Positions 1-8,883 of a stretch of 64,000 nucleotides of DNA are shown piece after piece (the stretch's first letter is position 1; each line of letters begins with the position of its first letter). The stretch spans positions 10,755 through 74,754 of the forward strand of contig JAFAGN010000234.1 of the NCBI GenBank assembly GCA_023422695.1, written 5' to 3'. The translations under genes were made by a program, and so were the position numbers. A model generated the notes under the pieces. The model was not told the origin of the DNA, made no database searches, and saw only the letters and a list, made by a program, of their open reading frames with translations. This DNA comes from Pseudomonadota bacterium. GTDB lineage: Bacteria; Pseudomonadota; Alphaproteobacteria; Sphingomonadales; Sphingomonadaceae.

Positions 1-351
1 CCGCCGACGCTGTTCGGCGCGCCGACACTGCCGATGGTTGATGGTCGCGGCCATATCTGGCGCCCCCGCTCCAGCGACCCGGGGATGGTGTGGGATTACA
101 CCTTCGGTCATCAGATCCTCGCGCCCTACGACTTCGCGTTGTCGGTGCAGGTCGCGGTCAAGGAATTTGCCCCCGACGTCATCATTCTGCCCGGCCCCGG
201 CGACACGCTGGGCGGTGCGATCGCGCAATCGCTGATCGGCATCGGCTGGCAAGGGATCGCAGGCAAGGCCGACTTCATGGCGCGGCAGGCGGCGGATCCG
301 ATCCTGCTGTCGATGGGCCGCCCCGACCAGCGCGCGCTCGTCACCGGCTGA
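1..351 (+). CDS. C-terminal part of an acyltransferase-like protein (ACP S-malonyltransferase-like), partial
   Basis: The reading frame is open from the first base, so the gene starts upstream of the window; 116 residues and a stop are visible. The segment reading ILPGPGDTLGGAIAQ and the final DPILLSMGRPDQRALV resemble the C-terminal end of FabD-like malonyl/acyl transferases found in sphingomonads. The catalytic serine region would lie upstream and cannot be checked. The family call rests on overall resemblance only and is tentative. An imperfect GC-rich inverted repeat at 377-402 follows the stop but lacks a T-tract. Confidence 0.5.
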   Translation, partial: PPTLFGAPTLPMVDGRGHIWRPRSSDPGMVWDYTFGHQILAPYDFALSVQVAVKEFAPDVIILPGPGDTLGGAIAQSLIGIGWQGIAGKADFMARQAADPILLSMGRPDQRALVTG

Positions 352-544
352 AGTTCCAACGGACGCGAATAGGGCCGGCAAGGGAAGGAACATTCCCCTG
401 CCGACCCTGTCGGTCGTGCGCGGTCAGGTGGGGTTGACCCCGCACGGATGAACGGCAGCGCCCATGGGGACCAACTCAAGAGCGGTGCGCCGTTCATGTT
501 CCTTATAGGCGCGCGCTCCCGACCTTGGCCGCGCGCACCGGCAA

Positions 545-1204
545 TCATGCACCGAAATGGAGCGGATTGATCGCGGCGCCGCGCGCCTGTTCGGCGATGA
601 ATTGCCAGCGCAGCAGTTCGGCGACATTGTCGGCCCCGGCCCGGCGCATGATGTTGGCGCGGTGCACCTCGACCGTGCGCGGGCTGAGATCGAGCTGCCG
701 CGCGATCGCCTTGTTGCCCAGCCCCGCCGCGATCGCGTGGAGGATGCTGCGCTCGCGCGGGGTCAGCGCGGCCAGTCGCGCTTCGGCGTCGCGGTGCCGG
801 TTGAGGATGGCTCGCTGCGCCGCCCACGCATCCAGCATGGCATCGATCGCCCGCCGGACGGCGCGCGGATCGAGCGGCGCGGGCAGCAGGTCGTGCGCGC
901 CGCCGCGCAGGATCGCGCGCGATTCGGCGATGCTCAGCCGCTCGGCGGCGACAAAGGCGGCGATGTCACCGCGCCGTGCGACCCGTTCGAGCAATGCCGC
1001 GCCGTCGACCCGGCCCGGCTGGTGCCAGTGGAACAGCAGGATGCACCCCGGCTGGTCGGATTCGGCCCCGGCGTCGATCCAGTCGTCGGCGCTGGCAAAG
1101 CTGCGCACGACCCGCGCGGCATCGGCCGCCAGCGCGCGAAAACACGCCGCGCGCTCGGTCCGGTCTGGCAGGATCAGATGGATAGGGCATCCGGGGTCGG
1201 TCAC
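545..1204 (-). CDS. LuxR/FixJ-type response regulator with degenerate receiver domain
   Basis: This 219-residue protein ends in a clear LuxR/GerE helix-turn-helix (about residues 145-210, with LTPRERSILHAIAAG and LSPRTVEVHRANIMRRAG). The first 125 residues have the length of a FixJ-type receiver, but the segment corresponding to the phospho-acceptor, normally LLLDxxxPG, reads LLFHWHQPG, so the aspartate is replaced by H59. The usual C-terminal lysine position reads LLPAPLD. It is therefore probably a DNA-binding regulator controlled without canonical phosphorylation. It follows the UbiA-like gene on the same strand after 101 bases; no histidine kinase is adjacent. Confidence 0.8.
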   Translation of the reverse strand: MTDPGCPIHLILPDRTERAACFRALAADAARVVRSFASADDWIDAGAESDQPGCILLFHWHQPGRVDGAALLERVARRGDIAAFVAAERLSIAESRAILRGGAHDLLPAPLDPRAVRRAIDAMLDAWAAQRAILNRHRDAEARLAALTPRERSILHAIAAGLGNKAIARQLDLSPRTVEVHRANIMRRAGADNVAELLRWQFIAEQARGAAINPLHFGA

Positions 1205-1305
1205 GCTGCGGTGCTGCCGCGCCCGGGCGGCGGCGACCAGCGCTTACCGGTCGGCGGCGGCGCCGTAACGGAGCGAACGCGGCGCGCATGCCGCGATCGG
1301 TGCCA

Positions 1306-2766
1306 TCAACCGGCGATGATCGCCGCCGCCGCAGGGCCATAAAGCGCGATCACAAAGATACAGGCGGTCACCGCCCCGACCAGCAAGCTGCGCTGATCCT
1401 TGATCGCAAAGGCGACCGGATCGCCCTCGACCTCGCCGCGCCGCGCCATGATCCAGATACGGTTCAGCCAGTACAGCAGCGGCAGGCACAGCAGCCACAA
1501 CATTTGCGGCTGCGCGTAATTGGCGGCGGTCGCCGGATCATGGGCAAAGAGCGCGAGCACCAGGATCGCGACCATCCCCGCCGAAATGCCCGACATCATC
1601 ACGACATCAAGGTCGCCGCCGACATAGCCGCGCCCGCTGAGCAGCCGCGCTGGTTCGATCGCGTCGCGCATTTCGACATAGCGCTTCAGATAAGCGAGAC
1701 TGAGGAACAGAAAGACCGAAAACAGCAGCAGCCAGAAGCTCAAGGGAACGCCGATGGCGATCGCGCCGATCCAGATGCGGATCGTGTAGAGCGAGGCGAG
1801 GACGATGGCGTCGCCGACCATCACCGCCTTCAGCCGGAACGAATAAGCGGTGGTGATCGCCATATAGGCGAGGAACCAGAACAGCAGCTGTCCGCCACCG
1901 AGCCACCATCCCCCCACCAGGCCGATCGCCGCAAGCAGCAGCGACAGCCCCAGCGCGGCCGGGATCGACAGGTCGCCATGCGCGAGCGGGCGTTTCCACT
2001 TGCTGCGATGCGCGCGATCGGCGTCGAGATCGAGCAGGTCGTTGAGCAGATAGATTGCCGACGCGATCAACGACATCAGCAGCGCCGCCGCCACCGCGGT
2101 CAGCAACACTGCGGGCAGGGTGAACTGGCCCGACGTGAACGCGGGAACGATCACCAGCGCATTCTTGGCCCATTGGTGCGGCCGCATCGCCTTGAAAATC
2201 GCGCGGGCGGGCGACGGGCGCGGATCGCCGAGGCGCTGGATGTCCGACCCTGCCGGAATATGACCGACCGACCAGCCCTGCCGCGCGGCGCGCCACAGGC
2301 AGGTGTCGGCGCGGCTGTCGCCGATATAGTCGAACGGCGCATCGGGACCGATGCGGGCGCGAATGGCGGCGAGTTTTGCGCTGCCTTTCAGATTGGCGCG
2401 GCCGCGCGTCGCGATGACCGGTTCGGCCAGCCCCAGATGATCGGCGATGCCGCCGATATGCCGCCAGTGGCTGGCGCTCGCCAGAATGACCGGGCGGCCC
2501 TCGGCCTTTGCCTGTTCGATCAGGTCGAGCACTTCGGCGCGGTACGGCAGGCGGGCGGCGTCGATCCGGTCACGCCGCGCCGCCATGGTTTTTGCGACCG
2601 CGCGGCCCGCGATCAGCCAGGTCAGGACCGCAATCAGCGCCGCGACGCTTGACCGGGCGATCCGGACAAAGCTTTCCAGCGAAATATCGGCGCGGGTCAG
2701 CGTCCCGTCGACGTCGACGAACAACGGCACGGCGCCCTGCGCGGGGGCAAGCGGATCAGGCCGCAT
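1306..2766 (-). CDS. UbiA-family prenyltransferase fused to an N-terminal HAD-like phosphatase domain
   Basis: The 486-residue protein has an HAD motif I (DVDGT, D18 and D20) near the N-terminus. Several membrane helices of a UbiA prenyltransferase follow, with the Asp-rich motif NDLLDLDADR and a second conserved region around YSFRLKAVMVGD. Proteins of this build are related to decaprenyl-phosphate 5-phosphoribose synthases, with the HAD part plausibly removing the ribose phosphate. It overlaps the upstream glycosyltransferase gene by 11 bases, so the two are probably translated together. A role in making a polyprenyl-phosphate-linked sugar at the inner membrane is inferred from this pairing. 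Confidence 0.85.
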   Translation of the reverse strand: MRPDPLAPAQGAVPLFVDVDGTLTRADISLESFVRIARSSVAALIAVLTWLIAGRAVAKTMAARRDRIDAARLPYRAEVLDLIEQAKAEGRPVILASASHWRHIGGIADHLGLAEPVIATRGRANLKGSAKLAAIRARIGPDAPFDYIGDSRADTCLWRAARQGWSVGHIPAGSDIQRLGDPRPSPARAIFKAMRPHQWAKNALVIVPAFTSGQFTLPAVLLTAVAAALLMSLIASAIYLLNDLLDLDADRAHRSKWKRPLAHGDLSIPAALGLSLLLAAIGLVGGWWLGGGQLLFWFLAYMAITTAYSFRLKAVMVGDAIVLASLYTIRIWIGAIAIGVPLSFWLLLFSVFLFLSLAYLKRYVEMRDAIEPARLLSGRGYVGGDLDVVMMSGISAGMVAILVLALFAHDPATAANYAQPQMLWLLCLPLLYWLNRIWIMARRGEVEGDPVAFAIKDQRSLLVGAVTACIFVIALYGPAAAAIIAG

Positions 2767-4042
2767 CGGACACCTTCCTTTGCGCCGAACGGCCTTCGAT
2801 CCACGCCGCGACCGGGATCGCGGCGATTGTGATCAGGAGCGGAATGGCGGGGTCGCGGTACCGGACGATGATATAGGCGGCGGCGTGGATCAGCCAAAAG
2901 CCGCCGATCATCGCGGCAAAAATCCATTTGCCGTCGCGTGCGACGTGCCGCGACGCAAAGGCGAGAAAACCGAACAACAGGATCAGGGCATATTGCGCCA
3001 CCTCGACCAGCCGGATCGCCGTCACCGCCTTGGACGCGGCGCTGTCGGCGGCGTCGGGAAAATTGGGCTGCCAGAAATAAGCCAGCTTGAGCGCGGCCAG
3101 CCGCGCCGCCGTACCCGGATTGGCTTCGATCCAGTCGAGCGCCGCGGCCTGCAGGCGGTCGGCATTGGCGACTTCGCCCAGCTGCACGCGGGTGGCGTTC
3201 CAGTCCGCCCCCAGCGGCGTGTCGGCGATACTGACGAACTGGCCCGTCGCGGCGGGATTGTTGCCCAGATACAGGTTGAAGGCGGCGTTGGTGGTCAGCA
3301 CCGGGCGCCCGACCATCTGGTTGGTCGCATAGAGCCACGGCGTCATCACCACGGCCGCCCCGGCAACGAAGCACAGGCCCGCGGTAAAGGCCGCGGCAAA
3401 CCGCCCCTGCGACCGCCAGAGCATCAGCAGCGCGGCGGCCACGCCCAGGCACAGCAGCAGTGCTGAACCGCCGGTGATCAGCGCCGCCCCCCATGCCAGA
3501 CCCGCGACGACCGCTGCGATCATCGGGCGCTCGCCGCGCGCGATCGCGACCGCGCACAGCGCGATGCCCAGCAACAGGGGCGTGGTCAGATTTTCCTTGG
3601 CCACCATCGTCGCATTCCACAGACCCGGCAGCCACAGCGCATAGACGGCACCGGCGAGCAGCCCCGCGCCGCGCCGTGCCGACAGGGCAAAGCCCAGCCG
3701 GTAGATCAGCCAGATGCTCGCCGCGCCCAGCAGCAGGTTGACCGCGATCGCGGCACTTACCGAACTGCCCGCGACCATGAAGGCCGGCGCGAGCACCAGC
3801 GGGTAACCCGCGCTGTAAAATGCGTGCTGTCCGTAATGATCGGCCAGCACGCCGCGCTCGGCAAGACCTTCGGCCATCGTGAAATAGGCGAGCGCGTCGC
3901 TTTCCAGCGGATGTTGCAAGGTCCAGGCAGCGGCGACGCGAAGGACGCTCGCGACCAGCATGATCGCCAGCAGCAGGCCTGCGCTCGCTCGCGGCGAAAA
4001 CGCCGACGGCGGCGGGGTTAAGGCGGACGCGCGCTCAGTCAT
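2756..4042 (-). CDS. GT-C (family 39/ArnT-like) membrane glycosyltransferase
   Basis: This 428-residue polytopic protein has about ten hydrophobic segments and an early periplasmic-loop motif ESDALAYFTMAEGL, the acidic signature of GT-C enzymes that use polyprenyl-phosphate sugars. Length and layout fit the GT39/PMT-like family. It sits between an SMR-type small carrier (30 bases upstream) and the UbiA-HAD gene (overlapping), which suggests a small operon that makes, flips and transfers a lipid-linked sugar. The acceptor is unknown. Confidence 0.8.
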   Translation of the reverse strand: MTERASALTPPPSAFSPRASAGLLLAIMLVASVLRVAAAWTLQHPLESDALAYFTMAEGLAERGVLADHYGQHAFYSAGYPLVLAPAFMVAGSSVSAAIAVNLLLGAASIWLIYRLGFALSARRGAGLLAGAVYALWLPGLWNATMVAKENLTTPLLLGIALCAVAIARGERPMIAAVVAGLAWGAALITGGSALLLCLGVAAALLMLWRSQGRFAAAFTAGLCFVAGAAVVMTPWLYATNQMVGRPVLTTNAAFNLYLGNNPAATGQFVSIADTPLGADWNATRVQLGEVANADRLQAAALDWIEANPGTAARLAALKLAYFWQPNFPDAADSAASKAVTAIRLVEVAQYALILLFGFLAFASRHVARDGKWIFAAMIGGFWLIHAAAYIIVRYRDPAIPLLITIAAIPVAAWIEGRSAQRKVSDAA

Positions 4043-4072
4043 CGAATCGGGCCGGAACGCCGCGGCAAGGGT

Positions 4073-4441
4073 CTAGGCGGACCGCGCGACGAGCACGCAG
4101 CCCGCGGCGATCATCAGCGTTCCGGCGATGCGCGCGGCGCTCAGGCTTTCGTCCAGCCACCACGCGCCGGCCAGCATTGTCAGGATAAAGCCGATCCCGA
4201 CGAACGGATAGGCCAGCGACAGCGGCGCGCGGCCCAGCACGAACAGCCAAAGCAGGGCTCCGACGCCGTAGAGGCCCAGGCCGAGCAGAATCATCGGCGA
4301 TTGCGCCAGACCGCCGATTTCGCCCCCGATTCCCGCCGATTGCCCGCTCGCCGCCGCGGTGGTTCCGATCTTGAGCGCCAACTGCGCCAGCGCCGACAGG
4401 CTGACGCTGGCAAGGATGAGAAGAAACAGACGCAATGTCAT
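4073..4441 (-). CDS. Small four-helix EamA/SMR-type transporter (ArnE/ArnF-like)
   Basis: The 122-residue protein is almost entirely hydrophobic, with four predicted membrane helices, the size of SMR or ArnE/ArnF carriers. The third helix region (LAYPFVGIGFILTMLAGAWW, followed by a short polar turn and ES) is typical of the EamA/SMR fold. Lying directly before a GT-C glycosyltransferase and a UbiA-type enzyme, it could flip a polyprenyl-phosphate sugar, as ArnEF does for undecaprenyl-linked aminoarabinose. A multidrug exporter role cannot be excluded. Confidence 0.75.
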   Translation of the reverse strand: MTLRLFLLILASVSLSALAQLALKIGTTAAASGQSAGIGGEIGGLAQSPMILLGLGLYGVGALLWLFVLGRAPLSLAYPFVGIGFILTMLAGAWWLDESLSAARIAGTLMIAAGCVLVARSA

Positions 4442-4630
4442 CGACGATCTTTCGGTCTATCAGCGGCTAGCCCCTAGGCAGGGCGCTTCAAGATAAGGTT
4501 AATTTCCCCCGAAATGTCGAGCGAAATCCTGCGTGTCCGCGGCTGGAACGCCGTCGCCGCCGCGTGCTCGCAAATGCACCAGTGCGCGGGGCGCGATTGC
4601 TCCGCCAGACACCGCTGCCCACAAAGCGCA

Positions 4631-4978
4631 ATGTTCATCCGTCCGGCTCATGCCAGTTTCGCCCTATGTCTCGCCTTATGTCTCGCCGCGCTGTTCGCCG
4701 CCCCCGCCGCCGCCGAACGACCACCCCGCTACAGCGAGGAGGATATTCTTAACGGCACGACCATCGCGATCGCGTCGCAGGATCTGTGCGGGTTCCGCGT
4801 CGATGAACGGGCGATCCGGGCGCTGATTGCGGCCAAGCTTCCCGATCTCACCGACGACCTCGTCGCGCTGCAACTGCGCGGCTACGCGCGCGTCCTGCCC
4901 CGCCTCGACGAAGAACAGCGCAAACGTCACTGCACCGAAACCCGCGCGCTGGCCAAAGCCGCCGGATGGCTGCGCTGA
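4631..4978 (+). CDS. Small secreted protein of unknown function
   Basis: This start gives a 115-residue protein with a clean signal peptide (MFIRPAHASFALCLALCLAA, then a cut after APAAA). An upstream in-frame ATG at 4514 would bury that signal, so it was not chosen. The mature part of about 88 residues is charged, has two cysteines (in DLCGF and RHCTE) and ends in an Arg/Lys-rich stretch. I do not recognise a family. It is convergent with the amidohydrolase gene, 18 bases away. Confidence 0.6.
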   Translation: MFIRPAHASFALCLALCLAALFAAPAAAERPPRYSEEDILNGTTIAIASQDLCGFRVDERAIRALIAAKLPDLTDDLVALQLRGYARVLPRLDEEQRKRHCTETRALAKAAGWLR

Positions 4979-4996
4979 TCTCCTTGCGCGCCGGAC

Positions 4997-6427
4997 CTAT
5001 TCGATCCCGATACGCCCTTTGTACTGCGCGCGAATGGCGCTTGGATCATATCCTTTTCCCGACTTGAAGACGATGGCGGGCTTCCGCATCGCCCGCGGGT
5101 CGCTGGCGAGATCGCCGTGCAGGAACACGAGGTCGGCTCGTTTTCCAACCTCTATCGATCCGATATCTTGCGCTCGCCCGAGATAAATGGCGCCATTCAG
5201 CGTCATGACCCGGATCGCTTCGGCCATTGTGAATCCGGCCTCGATCATGAGTTCGTACTGCCGAGCGGTTGCGCTCCCCGGCACCACGCCGCCGAAACCC
5301 GTCGGATCGGAACCCGCCAGCAATAATCCTCCCTCGCGCACGAAACGGCGCTCCATCCGGCCAAGCCGTGGCAGGAGTTCCGCAACCGCCGGTCCAAAGG
5401 GTGAAGCCCGGGCCGCCGCCGCCGTCGTAGTAAAAAACTGTTTAAGCCCGTCGGAAAGGGGAACGAGCGCGTCTTCGTCGGGTAGCGGGCGATCGGCGGC
5501 AAGCGTTTCAAAGATTGCGAGCGTCGATGTCAGCGCGACCTTGTTGTCGATGAGGATGCGGATCAGTCGCCCGATTTCGGCCCCATCCGGGTCGAGCCGA
5601 TTGAGTGCCTTGATGCGTTCGATCCATGGCGGGCAGGCGCCGGGGGTGCGATCGGAAACGAAATCGCTCGCACTGGCGAAGGAATGTTCGATGTTGTCGA
5701 TACCCGCCCGGGCTGCCTCCGCATAGCTTGCCGCGCAAAGATGCCCCGTAACGCGAATTCCGTTCCGATGGGCCGCGGCGATCGTCGCGGTGAGCGCGTC
5801 CGGTTTCAGATTTTCATAGGCCTTGAACGATGTCACGCCCTCGTCCGCCCAATAGTCGACATAGCGCGCCGCGCGTTGGGCGCTATCGATGACGGGCATT
5901 CGGGCGACCGATGGAGGACTGCCCTCCAGATACGCGCCGGTGACGTCGATGTCCGGGCCGATCTGGGCGTTCGCCGCGACAGCGCGCGCCGTGGCAAGGT
6001 CGGCATAGGGGTCGATTGATCCCGCGGTTCTGATCGTGGTGGCGCCGCCAGCCAGATACAGCCGCGAAAACGCCTCCGGATCGGCGAAATATCCCCCGGT
6101 GGAATCGGGGTAGAACAGATGTTCGTGCATCATGACAAAGCCGGGAAGCAGGGTGCCTCCGTCACCCTCGATCATCACATAGTCGGGGGAAATTGATCCG
6201 GTCTGTGCGGGAAAGAGCGAAACGATGCGGCCTGCACGGATCAATATGGTCATGTTGGGCCGTGGCGCCGCTCCGGTGCCGTCGGTGACGGTAACACCCG
6301 TGATCGCAATCGCATCTTCCGTCCTCAAAATAGGGTCGGCATCTTGCGTGTTTTGCGCGGCAGCATGCGGCGGCACGGCGCCGGTCGAAATCAGCGCCAG
6401 CAGTGTTGCAACGACATATCTGATCAT
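4997..6427 (-). CDS. Exported metal-dependent amidohydrolase (imidazolonepropionase-like)
   Basis: The start at 6427 has an AGGAG ribosome site 8 bases upstream and gives a signal peptide ending near PPHAAA; 476 residues in total. The N-terminal HxH metal motif is present as MMHEHLF (H101, H103). Further histidines follow in VTGHLCAAS and NIEHSF, and the late aspartate lies in AGSDPTGFG, all expected of the amidohydrolase superfamily barrel. The substrate is likely a small cyclic amide, lactone or ester in the periplasm. It is divergent from a marR gene, with a 14-bp palindrome between them, so it is probably controlled by that regulator. Confidence 0.85.
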   Translation of the reverse strand: MIRYVVATLLALISTGAVPPHAAAQNTQDADPILRTEDAIAITGVTVTDGTGAAPRPNMTILIRAGRIVSLFPAQTGSISPDYVMIEGDGGTLLPGFVMMHEHLFYPDSTGGYFADPEAFSRLYLAGGATTIRTAGSIDPYADLATARAVAANAQIGPDIDVTGAYLEGSPPSVARMPVIDSAQRAARYVDYWADEGVTSFKAYENLKPDALTATIAAAHRNGIRVTGHLCAASYAEAARAGIDNIEHSFASASDFVSDRTPGACPPWIERIKALNRLDPDGAEIGRLIRILIDNKVALTSTLAIFETLAADRPLPDEDALVPLSDGLKQFFTTTAAAARASPFGPAVAELLPRLGRMERRFVREGGLLLAGSDPTGFGGVVPGSATARQYELMIEAGFTMAEAIRVMTLNGAIYLGRAQDIGSIEVGKRADLVFLHGDLASDPRAMRKPAIVFKSGKGYDPSAIRAQYKGRIGIE

Positions 6428-6484
6428 TTTTTGGCTCCTCTTGCATCTGCGGTGAGGCCTGACCGAACCGGCTTGCGAATCATA

Positions 6485-6498
6485 TACAATCAATTGTA
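6485..6498. promoter_or_regulatory. Palindromic operator candidate between amidohydrolase and marR
   Basis: TACAAT-CA-ATTGTA is a perfect inverted repeat with 6-base arms in an AT-rich stretch between the divergent starts at 6427 and 6541. MarR-family proteins commonly bind such short palindromes in the promoter they share with a neighbouring gene. The role is inferred. Confidence 0.5.
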
Positions 6499-6540
6499 CA
6501 ATAAGCTGCATAACTGATGAGGCAAGAGATTGGCTGATTT

Positions 6541-7041
6541 ATGCGGGCGACGGATTTTATAGCAACGCATCAGCTTCGCGACGCCTTCGTCGCCAACCTG
6601 CTCGACACACTGGTCAACCAGATTGTCGAGCAAGGGGATGATCTTTTGCGGCAAGCGGGGGTTGTCTTTCCCTCTCGTTCGGCCTCAACGGTGCTGTTGC
6701 TCGGAGGTGGCAGGGACCTGTCGGTCGCGGATATTGCGAAGACCCTTGGCCATCCGCACCAATTGGCGACGCAGCGAGTGGACATGTTGATCGCACTGGG
6801 CATCGCCAAGCGCGTCGACGATCCGGGTGACGGGCGGCGAAAGGTTGTCCGGCTCACGCCGAAAGGGCGGCGACAGCTTCAAAAACTTGAGGCCACCCTC
6901 GTGCTGGCCCGCTCTGCGATCGCCGCGCTTTTCGAAGAGACAGGGTGCGACCTTTCGGCAGCCGCCCTGCGCGCGATGCAGGCGCTCGAGACCAAGTCGC
7001 TGCTCGAACGCAGCCGTGCGATCGCGGCGAAGGCTGAATAG
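6541..7041 (+). CDS. MarR-family transcriptional regulator
   Basis: The protein has 166 residues, the usual MarR size. A winged helix spans about residues 55-115, with VADIAKTLGHPHQLATQRVD as recognition region and a wing reading KRVDDPGDGRRKVVRLTPKG. Helical arms on either side form the dimer interface in this family. It is divergent from the amidohydrolase and followed after 14 bases by the lipoprotein hydrolase gene, so it probably represses both and responds to a small aromatic or lipophilic ligand. Confidence 0.88.
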   Translation: MRATDFIATHQLRDAFVANLLDTLVNQIVEQGDDLLRQAGVVFPSRSASTVLLLGGGRDLSVADIAKTLGHPHQLATQRVDMLIALGIAKRVDDPGDGRRKVVRLTPKGRRQLQKLEATLVLARSAIAALFEETGCDLSAAALRAMQALETKSLLERSRAIAAKAE

Positions 7042-7055
7042 AGGAGCCCGCCAAC

Positions 7056-8000
7056 ATGTCGCCTTTCAAGTCCATTTGTCTTCTCGTGACCGCGACCTTT
7101 TGCATCGCGGGTTGTGGCCGAACCGTGTCGATCGAGGCGCAAAGAGGTCCGCAATTATTTGCCGAGCGTTGGCGAAGCGGCGATGCGACGACCGAGCCGG
7201 CGCTTCAAACGCAGGCCATCGACGAACGGACCTTCGCAATCCGTCAATCGATCAGGACGACCTTCGAGGCGCCGTTCGTGTATCTTTTGATAGGGCGCGA
7301 TCGCGCGTTGCTGATCGACACCGGCGTTGCGGGTTCGGCGCTGCGAATCGAAGTGGATCGTCTGCTGAAAGAACGAGGCGGGGAAGTTGGCAGGTCGCTC
7401 CCACTGATCGTCATGCATACGCATGGACACAGCGACCACGTCGGCGGGGATGCAGGTTTCAAGGATCGCCCAGCCACACAAATCGTCGGACATGGCCAAG
7501 AGGAGGTGGTGAACTTCTTCGGTCTTGGCAGCTGGCCGCATCGCTCCGTGGCGCTCGATCTGGGCGAGCGATTGGTGGATATCGTTCCTACGCCCGGCCA
7601 TCATGCCGCACATGTCATGGTTTATGATCGTGCGACCCGCATCCTATTCGGCGGCGATGCCGTTTACCCAGGAATTCTGCGCTTTCAATGCGCGGCGGCG
7701 ACCGAGTATCTCGCCTCGATCAAGCGCGTGATCGCGTTTTCTGAGCGCAATGACATCAAGTGGATTCTCGGCGGGCATATCGAGATGAAGGCTGCGGCGG
7801 GCGAATATTTCGAATCGCAAGACGTGCCGAGGAGCAATGAACGCCGACTCGAACTGCCGTCATCCGTTCTGCGCGAAATTCGAGACTCGCTCGTGGAAAT
7901 GGGCGATCGACCGCGGGTAAAGGCGTTTCCCGATTTTCTGCTGTTCCCCCACCCGGCCGACCCGGGTGGACGCCAACCCCCGGATTGGTGCGACGCGTAA
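7056..8000 (+). CDS. Lipoprotein metallo-beta-lactamase-fold hydrolase
   Basis: The 314-residue product begins with a lipoprotein signal whose lipobox ends in IAGC (C20), so it should be membrane anchored. The metal motif HTHGHSDH (H123, H125, D127, H128) is intact, and later ligands appear in TPGHHAAH and GGHIEM. The fold serves hydrolases of esters, lactones and thioesters; the substrate is not evident. It is co-directional with marR and may act with the exported amidohydrolase on the same external compound. Confidence 0.85.
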   Translation: MSPFKSICLLVTATFCIAGCGRTVSIEAQRGPQLFAERWRSGDATTEPALQTQAIDERTFAIRQSIRTTFEAPFVYLLIGRDRALLIDTGVAGSALRIEVDRLLKERGGEVGRSLPLIVMHTHGHSDHVGGDAGFKDRPATQIVGHGQEEVVNFFGLGSWPHRSVALDLGERLVDIVPTPGHHAAHVMVYDRATRILFGGDAVYPGILRFQCAAATEYLASIKRVIAFSERNDIKWILGGHIEMKAAAGEYFESQDVPRSNERRLELPSSVLREIRDSLVEMGDRPRVKAFPDFLLFPHPADPGGRQPPDWCDA

Positions 8001-8471
8001 TCGGCGTCGACGGCAACGGCCAAGCCGAAAATTTCGTTGGCGCCATGCCTTCTTTGCGGGGCGGATACAATGCTCTGCAATCGTCGAAGCTGACGTCGTC
8101 GATATGTTTGCGGAGCAAGGGACGCTGCGATGGGAAAGCCCATCAACGGCTGGCCGCCGGTCCCGGCAAGGCGCTGCGTCGTACATGCAGGTTTGGCCTG
8201 ACCGTGGTGACCCCTACGGGAGGGGTCGGATGGGCTAGAAGCCCACGGTTTTCTGTCATTTTCTGCGACGTGAGACGACGCATGTGTACTCGGTAGGTGT
8301 ACTCACTATTGCGAGCACGCTGCCCCGATAACCGTTGGTGAGGTGGTCTGTAAAGGCTGCTTTGTGCGTCAACGTCCCCATTAGCGGGACGACTCATTAA
8401 TCATAGCCAGAAGAGAGCAGTCGCAGCGCAGACGACGGCGGAGAAGAAACTCTTCGCGCACTGATGGTAGC
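8001..8471. other. Intergenic stretch with no convincing gene
   Basis: This stretch of about 470 bases has a base composition less even than its neighbours. Open frames on both strands are short, lack ribosome sites and show no recognisable domain. A small hairpin (TGGGCTAGAAGCCCA, near 8229-8243) is visible. It looks like decayed sequence between two gene blocks. Confidence 0.4.
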
Positions 8472-8696
8472 TTAGTGAGACCCTTTACCAGTCCTACCCG
8501 TAATCTTGCCGCTCTCGACGGCGCGACGAAGCCAAAAATTCTCAAGCATCGCCGATAAGAGCCGTTCGCGAGCTTCGCCTGTCTGGCCTATCAAATTGCG
8601 ACGGTGCTCATCTTCCCGGCCGATAAGGAACTGGACGATTTTTTCTTCAATGGTCATCGAACCTTCAGTTGGCGACGCTGTTTTTGCGCTCATCAT
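8472..8696 (-). CDS. Small hypothetical protein
   Basis: The frame encodes 74 residues (73 if the second ATG is used). A good ribosome site, AAGGA, lies 4 to 7 bases before the tandem ATG codons. From MTIEEK onward the sequence is charged and mostly helical, with a leucine/arginine pattern and a basic glycine-rich tail. No family is recognised. The ribosome site is the main reason for accepting it. Confidence 0.45.
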   Translation of the reverse strand: MMSAKTASPTEGSMTIEEKIVQFLIGREDEHRRNLIGQTGEARERLLSAMLENFWLRRAVESGKITGRTGKGSH

Positions 8697-8883
8697 CTCA
8701 TCCTTTGGCGGTGCTAAACCAAATCCACGCTAAATTTTCGCCGATTGCACGCTGGTCCTCAGGCAGAGTCGCCACAGCAGCTGCAGAATTTGAAAAACAC
8801 CATAGAAAATAGCTGCCCGTTATCGCGACGTTTAGTGAATGAACGCAGATCGCTGCGGTGACAAATCCAGTCAGGCCTTGGGA

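Noticed and set aside
377..402. Terminator after the first partial gene
   Set aside because: The stem has an internal mismatch and no T-tract follows.
1288..2652. Long plus-strand open frame opposite the UbiA-like gene
   Set aside because: Codons are rich in Arg/Gln/Asp with no domain; it is the antisense shadow of a GC-rich membrane-protein gene. The same applies to long frames opposite the TonB receptor (31707-33623) and the second Rieske gene (43158-44402).
8200..8243. tRNA-like sequence around a short hairpin
   Set aside because: A GACCCCTACGGGA string and a stem are present, but no cloverleaf, anticodon arm or acceptor end can be formed.
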